From NCBI GenBank assembly GCA_034440615.1, contig JAOTOM010005113.1, forward strand, positions 895,001 through 959,000: a stretch of DNA of 64,000 bases, read 5' to 3'. Source of the DNA: Ashinkailepas kermadecensis. Taxonomy: Eukaryota; Arthropoda; Thecostraca; Neolepadidae. Numbering within the stretch: position 1 is the first letter of the stretch; the number at the start of each line of letters is the position of its first letter. Position numbers and translations under genes: made by a program. The notes under the pieces were generated by a model. That model ran no database searches. It worked only from the letters and a program-made list of their open reading frames with translations, and was not told where the DNA came from. Positions 35,256 to 47,660 of the stretch are shown here, one piece after another.

Positions 35256-36162
35256 AAATGCTGCCAACCAGCTCGCGACTCCATGCAAAGTATGCTGTTA
35301 AAAATTGCAACTTATTATATAATTGCCACATTGACAGCCGATATGCGTGATGTTCAACGAAATCGTTTCTTACGAATATAGATGCATACATAAGGTAGCA
35401 AGCACAGCTCCACAACTTCAGTCTGATAATCGTAGCGAAGCAATTAGTGGACAACTTAAAACAACCGACCACATTTGTGAACTAAGTTTTAATTCGACTA
35501 CTTAGGCACCGCACAAACTCCCTACCATAACTGATAGCATGACATCTCTACTTCCCCTCACCCCTGCTCTCGTCCAACCCATCCAAGATCGTCTCAGGTC
35601 TCGGTATGCATGGATGGAAGCTGGGAGCATTCCCAGACCGTGCTCCACAAAGGGTCGACAGCAGCCCACTGCCAGCTAGCTCTTCTCTCTGTCTAACCAC
35701 TATACAGAGAAATGACCATCTCATGCTGCGGGGCCTGCGCATTAGGACGTCCAGGCTGCCAAACTGCCAGCACCGTTCCCGAGCTTGTCACGTGATACTC
35801 ACATGAGCGGTGTGTCATCTGTCACTAGCGTTTTGATACAGGTGTCAGTCTGTGGCTCTGCCAGTGCTCATGCAGCTATCTCAATGACGAGAGCTGGTTT
35901 ATTGTTCAGCATGCTGCTTCTTGGGCGTTTAAGCGAACAAGATGCCACCATAATGAAGTGCTCTTTGTGCACATAGGTGCTATATATGTCGTTCTTTGGA
36001 TTACGCTTGCGATCACGGAAGGAAGAATGTGTCGTTCGTATGCTCTTCTAGCCGAAAGTACAAAAAGGAGAATCAATCACAACTATAACGCTGCGTTTAA
36101 TCTCCGTCGCCGTTTTCAGTGCATTCTAAGTAGCACGTTTCTTTAAAATCCGATGCGTGAAG
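35256..36162. other. Region without a recognised feature
   Basis: No gene or mobile element recognised. Confidence 0.4.
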
Positions 36163-36325
36163 CATGTTGCTATGTGAACAACAGATATGTAATGTCAGGT
36201 CTTCGACATGTTGCTATGTGAACAGACATGTAATGTCACGTCTTCGACATGTTGCTATGTGAACAGACATGTAATGTCAGGTCTTCGACATGTCAGGTCA
36301 GGCGTAATGTCAGGTCTTCGACATG
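36163..36325. repeat. About 40-bp tandem repeat, 4 copies
   Basis: CATGTTGCTATGTGAACAGA followed by CATGTAATGTCAGGTCTTCGA, the last copy shortened. Confidence 0.88.
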
Positions 36326-38258
36326 CTGCGTGAGGTTCCATTTTGTGAGCAGAGCTACAGCTCCGTAGACATTCTAGACTTACTCTGTCTCTAATTAGTG
36401 GGAGGAGATTTACAGTGGCGCTTATGAACCCGTTTTATTTTCGCATTTAAGGTTCTGTTTTTATCGGCAGCGTCACGCCATCCTACAATTACCGAATCTT
36501 GCCAGAACAAAAACGATGAACATGCTCTGAGCGATTCCGCTTGATATAACATGGCCATCAGGCTCATTGTTGGGCTGATTATATGGTGCTGAACACTGCA
36601 GCACGCTTCCATTCACTATCAAAATCAAAAGGATAGAAAAGACCTCTCCGCAGCAATACAAAAACGTGATATGAATCTCAATGTTGCTGATCCGTTGAAT
36701 TTTCCTTTGAGATAAAGTGCTAATAAAATTCAAATTGCATGCACTATTATTTTTCCACTTGGGGATTGCTTGCGCAAAGAGAGAAGATGTTAACGCGAGA
36801 AAATGCAGACAGGTGAAGTAAAAAACATATCACGGGTGTCATGTCGGATACCTTGAGACAGGGCACGCAATTCTACAGCTCCACGGAACCCCGGAACGTT
36901 CGCCCGAGGTCCTTCAACAATTACCTAGCTTGAAGTTGAAGGCCATGGCCAACCTTTCCAATGCGTTTTGCATTCGCCAGCTTCGGCATTGTTGAGCTCT
37001 CCAAATAACTCTCGAAAACTTTGCCCATAACCCTAAGCACAGTTTCATGTGCCTTACAGCCTACACTAGGTATGCGATCTTGAAACCCGCTGATTGTGTG
37101 TGTATATGTAGCCTTCTATGCACGAGCAGTCACTAGGTACAATCTTCTATCACCTACAGCATGCCGGACAGAATACAAAGCTGAAATCATGCCGCTTTTT
37201 TCTGTTGATCTGTACCACAGTCACGTCCGCTCAATGGTGGCCGTTGTCACGCCGTCAGGATATAGCGAATCGTTGAGCAAAATACATGCATGCTATTGTG
37301 AGAAGAGAAATACGGAACTGGAAGAGAAATACGGAACTGGAAGTAGCTTGAGAGTGGCACCGAATGGAGAGTGCCCGGACATATGATTGAAGCAAAACAA
37401 TATGATATGTGATTGCGCGTTTCACTTCGTAGTTTACTGGATCATTCTTCCAGTGCCCTAAAATAACATAACATGGGTTTCTATCTCCGGATATTTCTGC
37501 AAATCTTCTCGTCTTCATGCAGGATAGTTGGTCTGCGAATTACACTAAGCGCCATGGCCACTAATGTGTGTATGTGTTTTTTTAATAGGTGGGCCTAACG
37601 CAATTGCTATTTTCGTTCCTTGATTGAAGATGGTTTTCTATAAAACCATGTGTCCCCGATGACAGGAGCTATCTTTCACTCACGCAGGCGGACAAGCGCG
37701 TGATTTTTCGACCTCTGGCCCACAGGTGTATGCGTGTTATTCATTCAAATTATTTATGATAGATGCGTTCGTATAAATGCGTGTCATCATTCGAAACCAA
37801 GGTGACTAAGTTTACAGCCTACCTTGCCTTAACGAAGTCGTCGCAACGAAGGCAATCACAACTTCGAACTACCTCAGGTATGCTTGTCTCGGTGAACACA
37901 ATGTTTTGACCGCGTTGAGATGAGCCTGTGATCCGGGCGATTTGACAAATGTACTGGGAGGGCCAGCCGGACAGCAGGGTGGGCTGCGTTCCTCCCAGAC
38001 ATATAGCTCATTCGGAGCCAAATTAAACGCTTCACACCCTCATGAATAGGCATACCGCAGTGCCTGCCCGGTCTGCAGCACGCCGAAAGCACGCGTTGTA
38101 ATGTTTGAATGGGACATCTTGGCAGCGGAGGAAGCGGCGAATACAACTATTTCACTTCGATTTTCCGTCAATGACGGTGGCGGTATACGGTGACTACAAT
38201 TTATATTTCTATCTATCATAGTCGAACTGGCGCAGATCGGAAACTTGAGCCGTTCCGA
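36326..38258. other. Region without a recognised feature
   Basis: Only a 20-bp duplication (AGAGAAATACGGAACTGGAA) at about 37303-37342 stands out. No gene recognised. Confidence 0.4.
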
Positions 38259-38880
38259 CACGCGAGAAGGTCGTAGTCACTGGTTGTGCCCGACCACTGT
38301 GCACAGACAGCAGGTGGGAGGGTCGTGGTCACTGGTTGTGCCCGACCACTGTGCACAGACAGGAGGTGGGAGGGTCGTGGTCACTGGTTGTGCCCGACCA
38401 CTGTGCACAGACAGGAGGTGGGAGGGTCGTGGTCACTGGTTGTGCCCGACCACTGCGCACAGACAGCAGGTGGGAGGGTCGTGGTCACTGGTTGTGCCCG
38501 ACCACTGCGCACAGACAGGAGGTGGGAGGGTCGTGGTCACTGGTTGTGCCCGACCACTGCGCACAGACAGGAGGTGGGAGGGTCGTGGTCACTGGTTGTG
38601 CCCGACCACTGCGAGACAGGAGGTGGGAGGGTCGTGTACTGGTTGTGCCCGACCACTCACAGACAGGAGGTGGGAGGGTCGTGGTCACTGGTTGTGCCCG
38701 ACCACTGTGCACAACAGGAGGTGGGGGTGGTCACTGGTTGTCCCGACCACTGTGCACAGACAGGAGGTGGGAGGGTCGTGGTCACTGGTTGTGCCCGACC
38801 ACTGCGCACAGACAGGAGGTGGGAGGGTCGTGGTCACTGGTTGTGCCCGACCACTGCGCACAGACAGGAGGCGTGGTCGA
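38259..38880. repeat. 52-bp tandem repeat, about 12 copies
   Basis: Unit AGGAGGTGGGAGGGTCGTGG followed by TCACTGGTTGTGCCCGACCACTGTGCACAGAC. Three copies near 38610-38740 have small deletions. GTGGTC and GACCAC form a short inverted pair in each unit, and CTGTGCACAG is palindromic. Confidence 0.95.
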
Positions 38881-38954
38881 CCGGGCTGGCTCGGAGACCT
38901 TCAGGCCAACATTTGCCCGCTGAACGGTCACGTATATCTTGGAACTGCAGCAAC

Positions 38955-39245
38955 TCACGTCACGGCAAGATAACGTCACGGCAGGATAAAGTCACGGCAA
39001 GGTAACGTCACGGCAGAATAACGTCACGGCAGGATAACGTCACGGCAGGATAACGTCACGGCAGGATAACGTCACGGCAGGATAACGTCACGGCAGGATA
39101 ACGTCACGGCAGGATAACGTCACGGCAGAATAACGTCACGGCAAGATAACGTCACGGCAGGATAACGTCACGGCAGAATAACGTCACGGAAAGATAAGGT
39201 CACGGCAAGATAACGTCACGGCAGAATAACGTCACGGCAGGATAA
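38955..39245. repeat. 16-bp tandem repeat carrying ACGTCAC, about 18 copies
   Basis: Unit GATAACGTCACGGCAG, with A/G variation at the junction. Most copies contain AACGTCAC, whose complement GTGACGTT holds the TGACG half-site bound by CREB/ATF factors. Function is inference. Confidence 0.95.
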
Positions 39246-39918
39246 CCTAAAGGCTACGAATCAATAACGTCATCAGCGTGCACAATGTCTACACTCCGGC
39301 TTCACCATTTGCGGACATGGAAGTTCGTAGAGCATTATATTCTAGCATTGTAACCACGAACATACACTTCCGAGGACTGTCATGAACAATAACGACAATA
39401 GTGCGCCTTTTGAATGCACCGACTGCAAATAAATAGCCTGCAACAAGAAATGGAACAGCAGTGATGGCTATTCTGCTGTACGCCGCCATGGTACTGCCCT
39501 AATGTGGCAATTTCTGTATAAAGCAGTGCTTGATTCGCCACTCACTGTACACGCTAAGCGCACACTTATCCGATCGGACCTTGCTGTTTAGGCTTCGTGG
39601 AACTCAAGCGTTGCAGGATACATATTTATTGGAGCTCTGTCACTGCCCACGGACAAATGATGTCACCGAATATCAATATCAGACCAATCCACATCTATGC
39701 GCTCAGATAACAATAGTGGTTAAATACCTATGTACTTTAGCATACACAAAAGCCTACAGCCTACAGCTTCAGGTTGTTCGTTGATGCATTGAGTCCTCAC
39801 GTAGGGGGCTATCTGAGAACAGCATGCGTTGGCTTGCGTGCTCATTCATTTTCATTATCATTCACTTCCCCGCCACATCTGTCTGTCGAACATCGAGTCG
39901 CCCTAGGCCGAACCGTGC
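39246..39918. other. Region without a recognised feature
   Basis: Nothing supportable. Confidence 0.4.
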
Positions 39919-40140
39919 TCGGGTCGTGTCTGGTCGTACTGAGGCCGTGGTTGGTTGTACTGGGGCCATGTTCCGGTCGTGCTGGGGCTGTGCCTGGTCG
40001 TGCTGGGGCTGTACCTGGTCGTGCTGGGGCTGTGCCGGGTCGTGCTGGGGCTGTACCTGGTCGTGCTCTGGTTGTGCCTGGTCGTGCTGGGGCTGTACCT
40101 GGTCGTGCTGGACCTGTGTCTGGTGGTACTAGGACCATGC
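39919..40140. repeat. 21-bp tandem repeat, about 10 copies
   Basis: Unit TGGTCGTGCTGGGGCTGTGCC, seven codons. Frames repeat Val/Leu/Gly-rich or Cys/Trp-rich heptapeptides without other coding support. Confidence 0.9.
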
Positions 40141-40349
40141 CCCGGTCATGTTCGACTCCGCACACTGCTGGCTTGCCGAGCGACGTTCAGTGGCCGACGA
40201 CTGCGGCGTTTACGGCGTCGACGGCGCCGGTATTGCCGACCGCGGCCGGCGCGGCGCGGGGCAGCTGCGGGGCAGCTGCGGGGCAGCGGTACCAGGCCGG
40301 TCCGAGCACATCCACCGCGGTCTCCCGGGGGGTGGAGCGGTAGTAGGCA

Positions 40350-40890
40350 GCTCTGTGGATGGTCTGTCGACCTCCCAGGGAGTGCAACGGTGGTAGGCAA
40401 CCCCGTGGAAGGTCTGTCGACCTCCCAGGGAGTGCAACGGTGGTAGGCAACCCCGTGGAAGGTCTGTCGACCTCCCAGGGAGTGCAACGGTGGTAGGCAA
40501 CCCCGTGGAAGGTCTGTCGACCTCCCAGGGAGTGCAACGGTGGTAGGCAACCCCGTGGAAGGTCTGTTGACCTCCCAGGGAGTGCAACGGTGGTAGGCAA
40601 CCCCGTGGAAGGTCTGTCGACTCCCAGGGAGTGCAACGGTGGTAGGCAACCCCGTGGAAGGTCTGTCGACCTCCCAGGGAGTGCAACGGTGGTAGGCAAC
40701 CCCGTGGAAAGTCTGTCGACCTCCCAGGGAGTGCAACGGTGGTAGGCAACCCCGTGGATGATCTGTCGACCTCCCAGGGAGTGGAGCGGTGGTAGGCAAC
40801 CCCGTGGATGGTCTGTCGGCCTTCCGGGGAGTGGAGCGGTGGTAAACAGCTCTGCGGAAGGTCTGATAGCCTCTTGTGAAAGTGTAGTGG
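40350..40890. repeat. 50-bp tandem repeat, about 11 copies
   Basis: Unit GGAAGGTCTGTCGACCTCCC followed by AGGGAGTGCAACGGTGGTAGGCAACCCCGT. The central copies are nearly identical and both edges are diverged. One copy lacks one base (near 40620), which shifts frames. Confidence 0.95.
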
Positions 40891-43267
40891 CGATAGGCAG
40901 CTCGGGGGGGGGCGGCGGCTTTCGGCTTTATTTGATTTGAGGTAGTTGCCTTCCATAAAAACGAATATGATTTGCGGATTTGCGGCGTATGAAAGAACAG
41001 ATTGTAACCAATCTCACACAGTAGTGTCAGTTCTGTGGTGATGGGATAAGATGACGTCCATGAGAAGGTGAAGTGGGACATAGCAGACGCAGCTGAAGTT
41101 CAATAGAGCGGCGATCATCAACACGGCTCATCAGTATCAAACGAATGCGAAGGGAATTTATGGATATGCTGTTCTGCATGCTTCATGACGTGACCGTCTG
41201 TAGGACCGGATGAGGTCACTGGACCTCTTTACACCTCTCGGAAACTCGAACCACTAAAGTTATGGCTATTGCATGGAAATAATTGGCCTGAAATATGATT
41301 CGCCGACTCCATTGGTGCTGGACGTTCCCACGCCCCTGCTTTCATTACAGGTGCTTTGTGATCATTGTCTTCCAATAAAATGTGCATCCAGTCATCACAA
41401 TGTCTTCAATCAGATTGCCGTATGATGCCGTCTAGCTCGGTACTCCCGGCATTGATGGCACCAGTGATCAGCGACGGTGTCAGCCCATGACACAAACACG
41501 GCACTTCCCTCGCTCCCGCATACCAAATCGCAGCACAGTGAAGGCCATTACTCGGCGCACATTTTACACCCCAGATCCGCCGACAACGCTACTCACACCC
41601 GTCAACGGCCGTCAACACCTTCCGGCTCGTCAGTCACTCGTCCGCGCTGGCATGTCCCTCCCCTGCAGTCCGGGGGGGGGGGGAGCGTCACGGATAGATC
41701 GCAACGCCAGCGGTCGGACGGGGAGGTCTGGAGGCCTTCCACCGACCGGGATGCCCTGGATCCCCACCGAAGGGGGAGACGGATTTAATCATTGTGCTCG
41801 AAGCCAGCACCCGAGAATGACGCTGGCTGACCTGACCAAACCGAACATAACTTAGCCGCTAACCAACCGTGACCACACAGCTGCGCCTACCTGTGTGGTC
41901 CGCCAGCCGGACGGTGCGCGCCTGTCGCCGGTGACCCGCCAGTCGTCACTGACCTCGCCAGCTGCCCCCGCGCGCCGTTGGCACCGACCCGTCGACCCGC
42001 ACGTGCCGGCGGCCGGCCGCCACACTCCCGCCGTCGATGACGTCACACGGCACGTCCACTGACCACCGGCGAGCGACGGCGGCGCGTCGGCGCGTCGGCG
42101 CGTGCCGCACCCTCGTCGCGTCGGCGTCGACGGTCGACGGTCGACGGGCGCGAGCACGACGCGGCCTGTCCCGGCTGTGGTACCGGGCCGACCACTGAGC
42201 GCAGCCGAGAGCGCCGGCCGCCGGCCGCCGTCGCGGCCAGCCCAATTCCGGTCGGCCGTAATGACGGTCTTTACAGTCGCACATGTTATAATCAAACCAC
42301 CCGGCGATGCATGGCGTCAAACAAACAACCAATCGCCGCGCCCGGTCGCCGTGACGTCATTTTATTATATGATATAGCCTGAGCGAGACGACCGGCGCGG
42401 CGATGGCGCTCGACGGAGATCTGGTCTGGTCACGCGAGCCATCCGGCACAGCATGTCGACAGGCGGCCCGGCGCCGCCCACCCAACACGCGGCGCAGTGG
42501 GACCGACCGTTCAGATGGAGACGGGTAGCGACCAGGGACACAACCGCCTCTTCATAATTGGGGGAGACAGGGGCGCGTTTTATGGGCTTCTGTGGAGAGC
42601 ACTGACCACCAGCGAAGTTAATTCCTCCCATGTTCCTTGGATTTAACATGGGTCCTTATGGAGGTTCCAATACTTCCGCCAAGGCTTTGAAGCGTTGTGC
42701 CCAATGCATGTGCTTCCTTCAATTTATGTCATGGTATGCCACTCGTGGACTGGGCAAGGGATGGAATATCTAACTAGAGGTGATCTGCAGAACATGACAT
42801 CAATGACATGACATGAACATGACATCACTCCAGCAAATGCTATCTTGCCAACATTTTCCGCCCTCGCTTTTGTATCACATTGGTTCAGCGTGAAGCCATG
42901 ATGTGTTTTGCAAACGATTTTTCGGCCAGGGGCGCCACTTTGGAAGGAAAAGGCGCGCTCTTGAGAGGATGGGGCATTGTTTCAGTGTTCTCGAGTGCAC
43001 CCCTGCTTTATCCTCCCCCCCCCCACCGTACAATGCATCCATACTTCAAGGCATATCGCGTTGACGCGGTATGACTTGTTTCTTCACGTATCTAACCTGC
43101 TTGCTTGTTAAATTTGAATAATTGCGCGTAGTCTTCAGCAATGTTTCCTCTCTACTAATCACATACGCCATTCATTGGTTGGAGTGCCTGTCGCTTCACT
43201 GCCACGTGCATTGAGCTCACTGTGTGGAAAGTGCAAGTTCAAAAGGCAGCTATTGCATATCAAGCTT
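40891..43267. other. Region with a CpG-dense block, no recognised gene
   Basis: About 41900-42360 is strongly CpG-rich, with GCGTCGGC and GTCGACGGTC repeats at 42085-42150. G- or C-runs lie at 41673 and 43013. No exon or transposon termini can be supported. Confidence 0.35.
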
Positions 43268-43302
43268 ACGTACATACATACATACATACATACGTATATA
43301 GG
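43268..43302. repeat. (CATA)n microsatellite at the retrotransposon 3-prime edge
   Basis: TACATACATACATACATACATACG immediately precedes the last bases of the minus-strand retrotransposon. It may be the tail or the target of the insertion. Confidence 0.8.
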
Positions 43303-43619
43303 GGGGGAGTTATTTTTTTAGGCGGGCCGGACCATAAAGGTCATTTGCGCCGCCTTTAACGCGAGTAAGTTGCATGTCTGTCTATAAAGTGAGCGTTTGA
43401 GATCAGGTGCAGGCAAGTGGACATTTATGTTAAGGAATTTTACGTTATAGTTTGTGTGATATTTCAGGTGCTGAAGGCAGGGGTCTAGGTCGGGGACATC
43501 TCCCTGATGTCTAAATGGTTTTAATTTTACTTTACTTCTCCACAAAATAATTTGTAGTTTGGGTGCGGGTGGGGCTGTTTGGAGAGTGGCGATAAGTTGA
43601 TTTTGTCAGGGTGCCTCTG

Positions 43620-43840
43620 GTTAGCCGTTTACGTTATGAGTTGCAAGGCAAATCGGCTCATCTACGTCCGATGGCTCCTCTGTGTAGTCGTTTTACGTTA
43701 TGCTAATTTTTATTTTTATTTTTGTTTATGTTTCCCTAATACAAGTCGGCTCATCTACTTCCGACGGCACCGCTAGGTAGCCATTTATTTCTACTTGAGA
43801 AGCAAATCGGCTCATGTACATCCGATGCCATGCGGGGATG
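43620..43840 (-). repeat. Triplicated motif in the retrotransposon 3-prime UTR
   Basis: CGGCTCATCTACGTCCGATG (plus orientation) occurs at about 43654, with variants at 43747 and 43808. Each is preceded by TAG(C/T)C(G/A)TTTTACGTTATG-like sequence, giving diverged units of 60-97 bp. Tandem units in 3-prime UTRs are known in some non-LTR elements; any role in RNA recognition is inference. Confidence 0.75.
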
Positions 43841-43914
43841 GCTATTTACGTGTTTCCTGCGGGTGTTTCGCGGTCATGCATTGCGAGTTCAGGTGAGTGT
43901 TGGTGGTGTGGTGC

Positions 43915-46900
43915 CTACAGTCCTCCTGCTAGTTTTGTGGCATACATATATTCAAATAGCAATTGAAGGAGTTCCGGGTGCTTGTCATCGAGAAGCGATG
44001 GAAGCGATAGGGTGATGCCCTCTCTTTGGCAGAATGCCTTAAGTGGTTGTCTTTGAGAGTTAAAGCTACTACAGTCTAGCAGGATGTGGCATATGCTTAA
44101 CGTGTTGTTGCAGGTGCCGCAGTGCGATGTTGTATATTGGTTAACCTCTAATTGAGGCTGTGTTAGTTTTGTGCAACCAGTTCTAAGTCTAGTGAGGATG
44201 ACCTCTTTTTGTCGGTGAGATTGATTTGATGTGTTCCACGTGCATATTGTTGGTTTGATTGCGTGGGTGTGGTTGGATTTGTGTTGTGTTGAGCTGTGTT
44301 GTGTTCATGTGTTCTGTTGATGTTGGCGAATGTGGCGTTGTAGGAGTGTTTTGCAATCGTCTACCGAATATTCCACGCTAGGGTAAGTACTCAATGCTAA
44401 GGCTTGCTTTGCCAGCCGGTCTGCTTCTTCGTTACCTGGGATGCTGGCGTGACCCGGAATCCAGAGAAAGGAAAAGTTCATGTTTACGTTATGGGCCACG
44501 TGTTGTTGGATTATATCAATGAAGTGATGTGGACTGACGTGGGTGTTGCTAATTGACTGGAGGACAGATTTGGAGTCTGAGCAAATTACTACGTTTCTAG
44601 CTTTACGCCTCATGAGAATGGTGATAGCGGCCAGAATGGCCATTGCTTCAGCGGAGTAGATGGAGAAGTTATCCGGTAGACGCTTGGAAAGTCTGAGACC
44701 GGCCCATTGATGCCAATGCCTACCTTAGCCTCGTGTTTCGACCCATCCGTGAATACGAGTGATTTGTGACTGTTGTCATCGGCGAACTTGTGGAAGAAGC
44801 CAAGAATTTCCGCCGATGTGATGGTGGATTTCTTCTCCGAGAACAAGTACTCGACCTTTGGTTGACTGAAAGTCCAGAATGGCCTAGTGGGCGGTCGAGC
44901 TGCAGTGGATGGCGTTGCGAAGTTAAGATCTGAGAGAGCCGTGGCAATTTGAATGTTATATGGTGGAAGTTTGCGCGCAAATCGGCTCTTGTCGTATCTA
45001 TCAGGCGTAAAGCAGCGCTGTGCTGGATTATTTTTTAATGGATTTGATTTTGATGTGGTAGCGGCACAGCTGTTGTGTTCTCCTGACGTGGAGTGGGGGC
45101 GTGTTTGAGTCAACTAGAAGACTGGCTATCGGTGTGGTGCTGAGGGCACCTGTGGCTTCTCTGATGCAGCTGTTTTGGATGATTTCGAAATGTCGGCTCT
45201 GACTTTCTGAAATGGTGGCAAAAATGATGCTGTTGTATTCTAGAATGGGTCGTATGATTGATGTGTACAGTCGCAGTAGTGTTTTCCTGTCTCTGCCCCA
45301 GTATGTGCCTACAAGTGTACGTAGTATGTTGACGCGCTTCGCGCATCGCTTCGAGATGGCGGTAATATGGGTATTGAAACTGAGTTCTTCGTCTAAATGT
45401 ACTCATAAGAACTTGAAGGATCTCACCTGTTCGATGGCTTTGCCATCGATTTTAAGTAGAGTTTTGGGTGTGGGGCGGAAACGACTATATGTGACGGTGG
45501 CCGATTTTTCTGCGGACAGGGTGAAGCCCCAAGTTTTGCACCACTTTGCAATGTGGTCTAGTCCTGCCTGAATGGTTTTTCAACTTTAAGGAAGCATTGT
45601 GATGTTATCCAAATGCTATGTCGCCCGCGAAAAGTGAGTATTGAAGTGAAGTGTCAGTGTGGTCAGCAAGTATGTCGTTGATCATGATGATGAAGAGGCT
45701 CGGTGAGAGCACGCTCCCCTGAGCCAGGCCCTGCTCCTGAGTTGTGGTGTTTGATGTGACACTGCCGCATCGGACCTTAAGGGTCCTGTCTTTGAAGAAG
45801 TTCAGAAAGTGTGTCATGTGTCCGCGTAGGCCTATCTTGTGAAGTTTGTGTGTAGGTGCAGACTTGTGTACTCGGTCGAATGCTGCAGTGATGTCTAAGT
45901 AGGCAGTGTGTTGTGTTCTAAGTGTTGTGCGTTTGATGCGTAGACCACTTTTGATGTCATGCACTAATCTAATGAGATTGTCTGTAGTTGATTTTTGACG
46001 CTGGAAGTCGCCCAGAAATTCGTCGAGCAGGTCGTTGTGTTCCAGAAAATGCCTCAATCGTGTGTTGACCATGCGTTCGACTAGCTTGCTAGCACAGCTA
46101 GTAAATGAGATGGGTCTATAACCTTTTAGGGTGGAGTGATCTTTGTGCGGCTTTGGCAATCGGATGACTACGCTCTCTCGCCAGGATGAGGGAAACGTGT
46201 CGCTTTGGTACAGTTCATTTATGGCCGCTAGTAGGTACGTTAGGAGTTTATGCCAAGTCGTTTAAGAAACTGGTAATGGATGTCGTCCTGCCCAACCGAC
46301 GTGTTTCCACACTTGCTGAGAGTAAGGTGTAATTCGTGCATAGTAAACGACTGATTGTATATTTTTATTTTGCTAGAGCTAAAATTTGCTTTGGAGGCAA
46401 GGGCGTCTAGAGCGCTTTCTATAGTGGTGTCGTAGTTGCTGTTGCCAGATACGTTGGCATAGTGTAGTTTAAAGTGGTCTACGACTTGTTGTGGGTCAGT
46501 GATGTTCTGTCCTTTCACCATCAGCTGGGGGAAGGGGTCTGGTGGTGGGCGTTTCAGGTTGAAACGCTTCATTAGGTCCCAGATTCTGCCGGTGGGGGTG
46601 ACCTCATTGAATTGAGAGGCCAAAGACTGCCAGCAGTTTTGTCGTGTTGTTCGAATTGTGTACCGGCAGTGTTTTTGAGATTGTCTGTATGCTGATAGGT
46701 GTGCTTCGCACACGCATCTTTTGAATTGTTTGTGGGCACGGCGCCGTGCGGCGATTGCTCTTTGACAGTCTGGGCTCCACCATGGCGTAGATGCCTGTTT
46801 CCTAGGTTTGTTACTTTTTGGTACTGTGTCTCGTGCTGCTGAGCTGATGGCCCTTAGGATTGTCTCGATCTTGCTGGTCTCTGAAGTTGTTAGGCTGAGG

Positions 46901-47648
46901 TCCACCTGTTCCTCGAATTTAACCCAGTCTGCTCTTTTCAAGTTCCAAGATTGTCTAAATAGCTTAGTGTGGTGGATAGCGTCCGTGCTGAGCCTAATTG
47001 TGATTGGGTAGTGGTCGCTTAGCCCAGGAACGTCTGAAACTGACCAGTCAAATAGTGAGCTAAGTCGTTAGGAGCAGCACGTTAAGTCAATGCAACTGTC
47101 CAATCCTCCTAAGGTCGGGTTGTAGCGGGTGGGGGCCCCGGTGTTAAGAAGTACTAGGTTGTGGTCCGAAATAAACTGGTGAATTTCGCGCCCACTAGCG
47201 TCAGTATGGTCGCTTCCTAAGAATAGGAAGAATAGTTTAGCATTAAAGTCTCCCATAATCAGGACTGTTGGAGGGGCCTGAAGCAGCAAATCGCTCAGCT
47301 GCTGTGGTGTGGGGGTTTCGGCTGACGGCGGTATAGTGAGATGACTGTGGTTTGGCAATGGGCAATTTTGAGGCTGACTGCTACGCAATTCAGGGGAGTA
47401 TTTAAAGTTACTCGAAGGTGAGGTATGCTGTTTGCACTGAGTATGGCTGCTCCCCATTTCCTATTTGGGCCATTTACGTTGTCGACGTGCCAAGTGTAAT
47501 CTGGGATTTTGTTCCAAGTGGAGTCATAATCTCGAAAGTGAGTTTCTTGGAGAGCAGCTAGTAACGGTTTTTGTTGCAAGAATTCAGATTTGAATTCTAT
47601 GAACTTGCCTGGAAGGCCACCGGTGTTCCACTGCAGAACAAGTCCCAT
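43915..47648 (-). pseudogene. Retrotransposon ORF2 (endonuclease, RT, RNase H), inactivated
   Basis: It starts at ATG 47648 and ends at TAG 43917-43915, about 1240 codons. The endonuclease shows LQWNTGG, LQETH, GDFNAK (near 47250), SCIDLT and SDHYP (near 47013). The RT shows GYRPIS (46115), AAFDRV (45873) and QGSVLSP (45710). The RNase H shows FTDGSK (44745), AEAMA, SDSKS, WIPGH and GNEEAD (44430). A C-x2-C...H-x4-C cluster lies near 44075-44125. Breaks: frameshift between 47295 and 47457; TAA at 47070; frameshift near 46250; the RT catalytic motif reads FAGD (codon 45623-45625) where this family has FADD; TAA at 45607; frameshift before 45530; TGA at 45405; frameshift at the A-run near 45035; frameshift near 44650-44700; TGA at 44307. 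Confidence 0.92.
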
Positions 47649-47660
47649 TGCCGAACGCGT

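Noticed and set aside
42880..43040. Transposon termini around CAGGGGCGCC and CACCCCTG
   Set aside because: The two candidate ends do not form an inverted pair and have no target duplication.
45110..45406. Gln/His/Thr-rich minus-strand frame as a separate protein
   Set aside because: It is a shadow; the adjacent frame carries the reverse-transcriptase thumb region (TSIIRPILEYNS) of ORF2.
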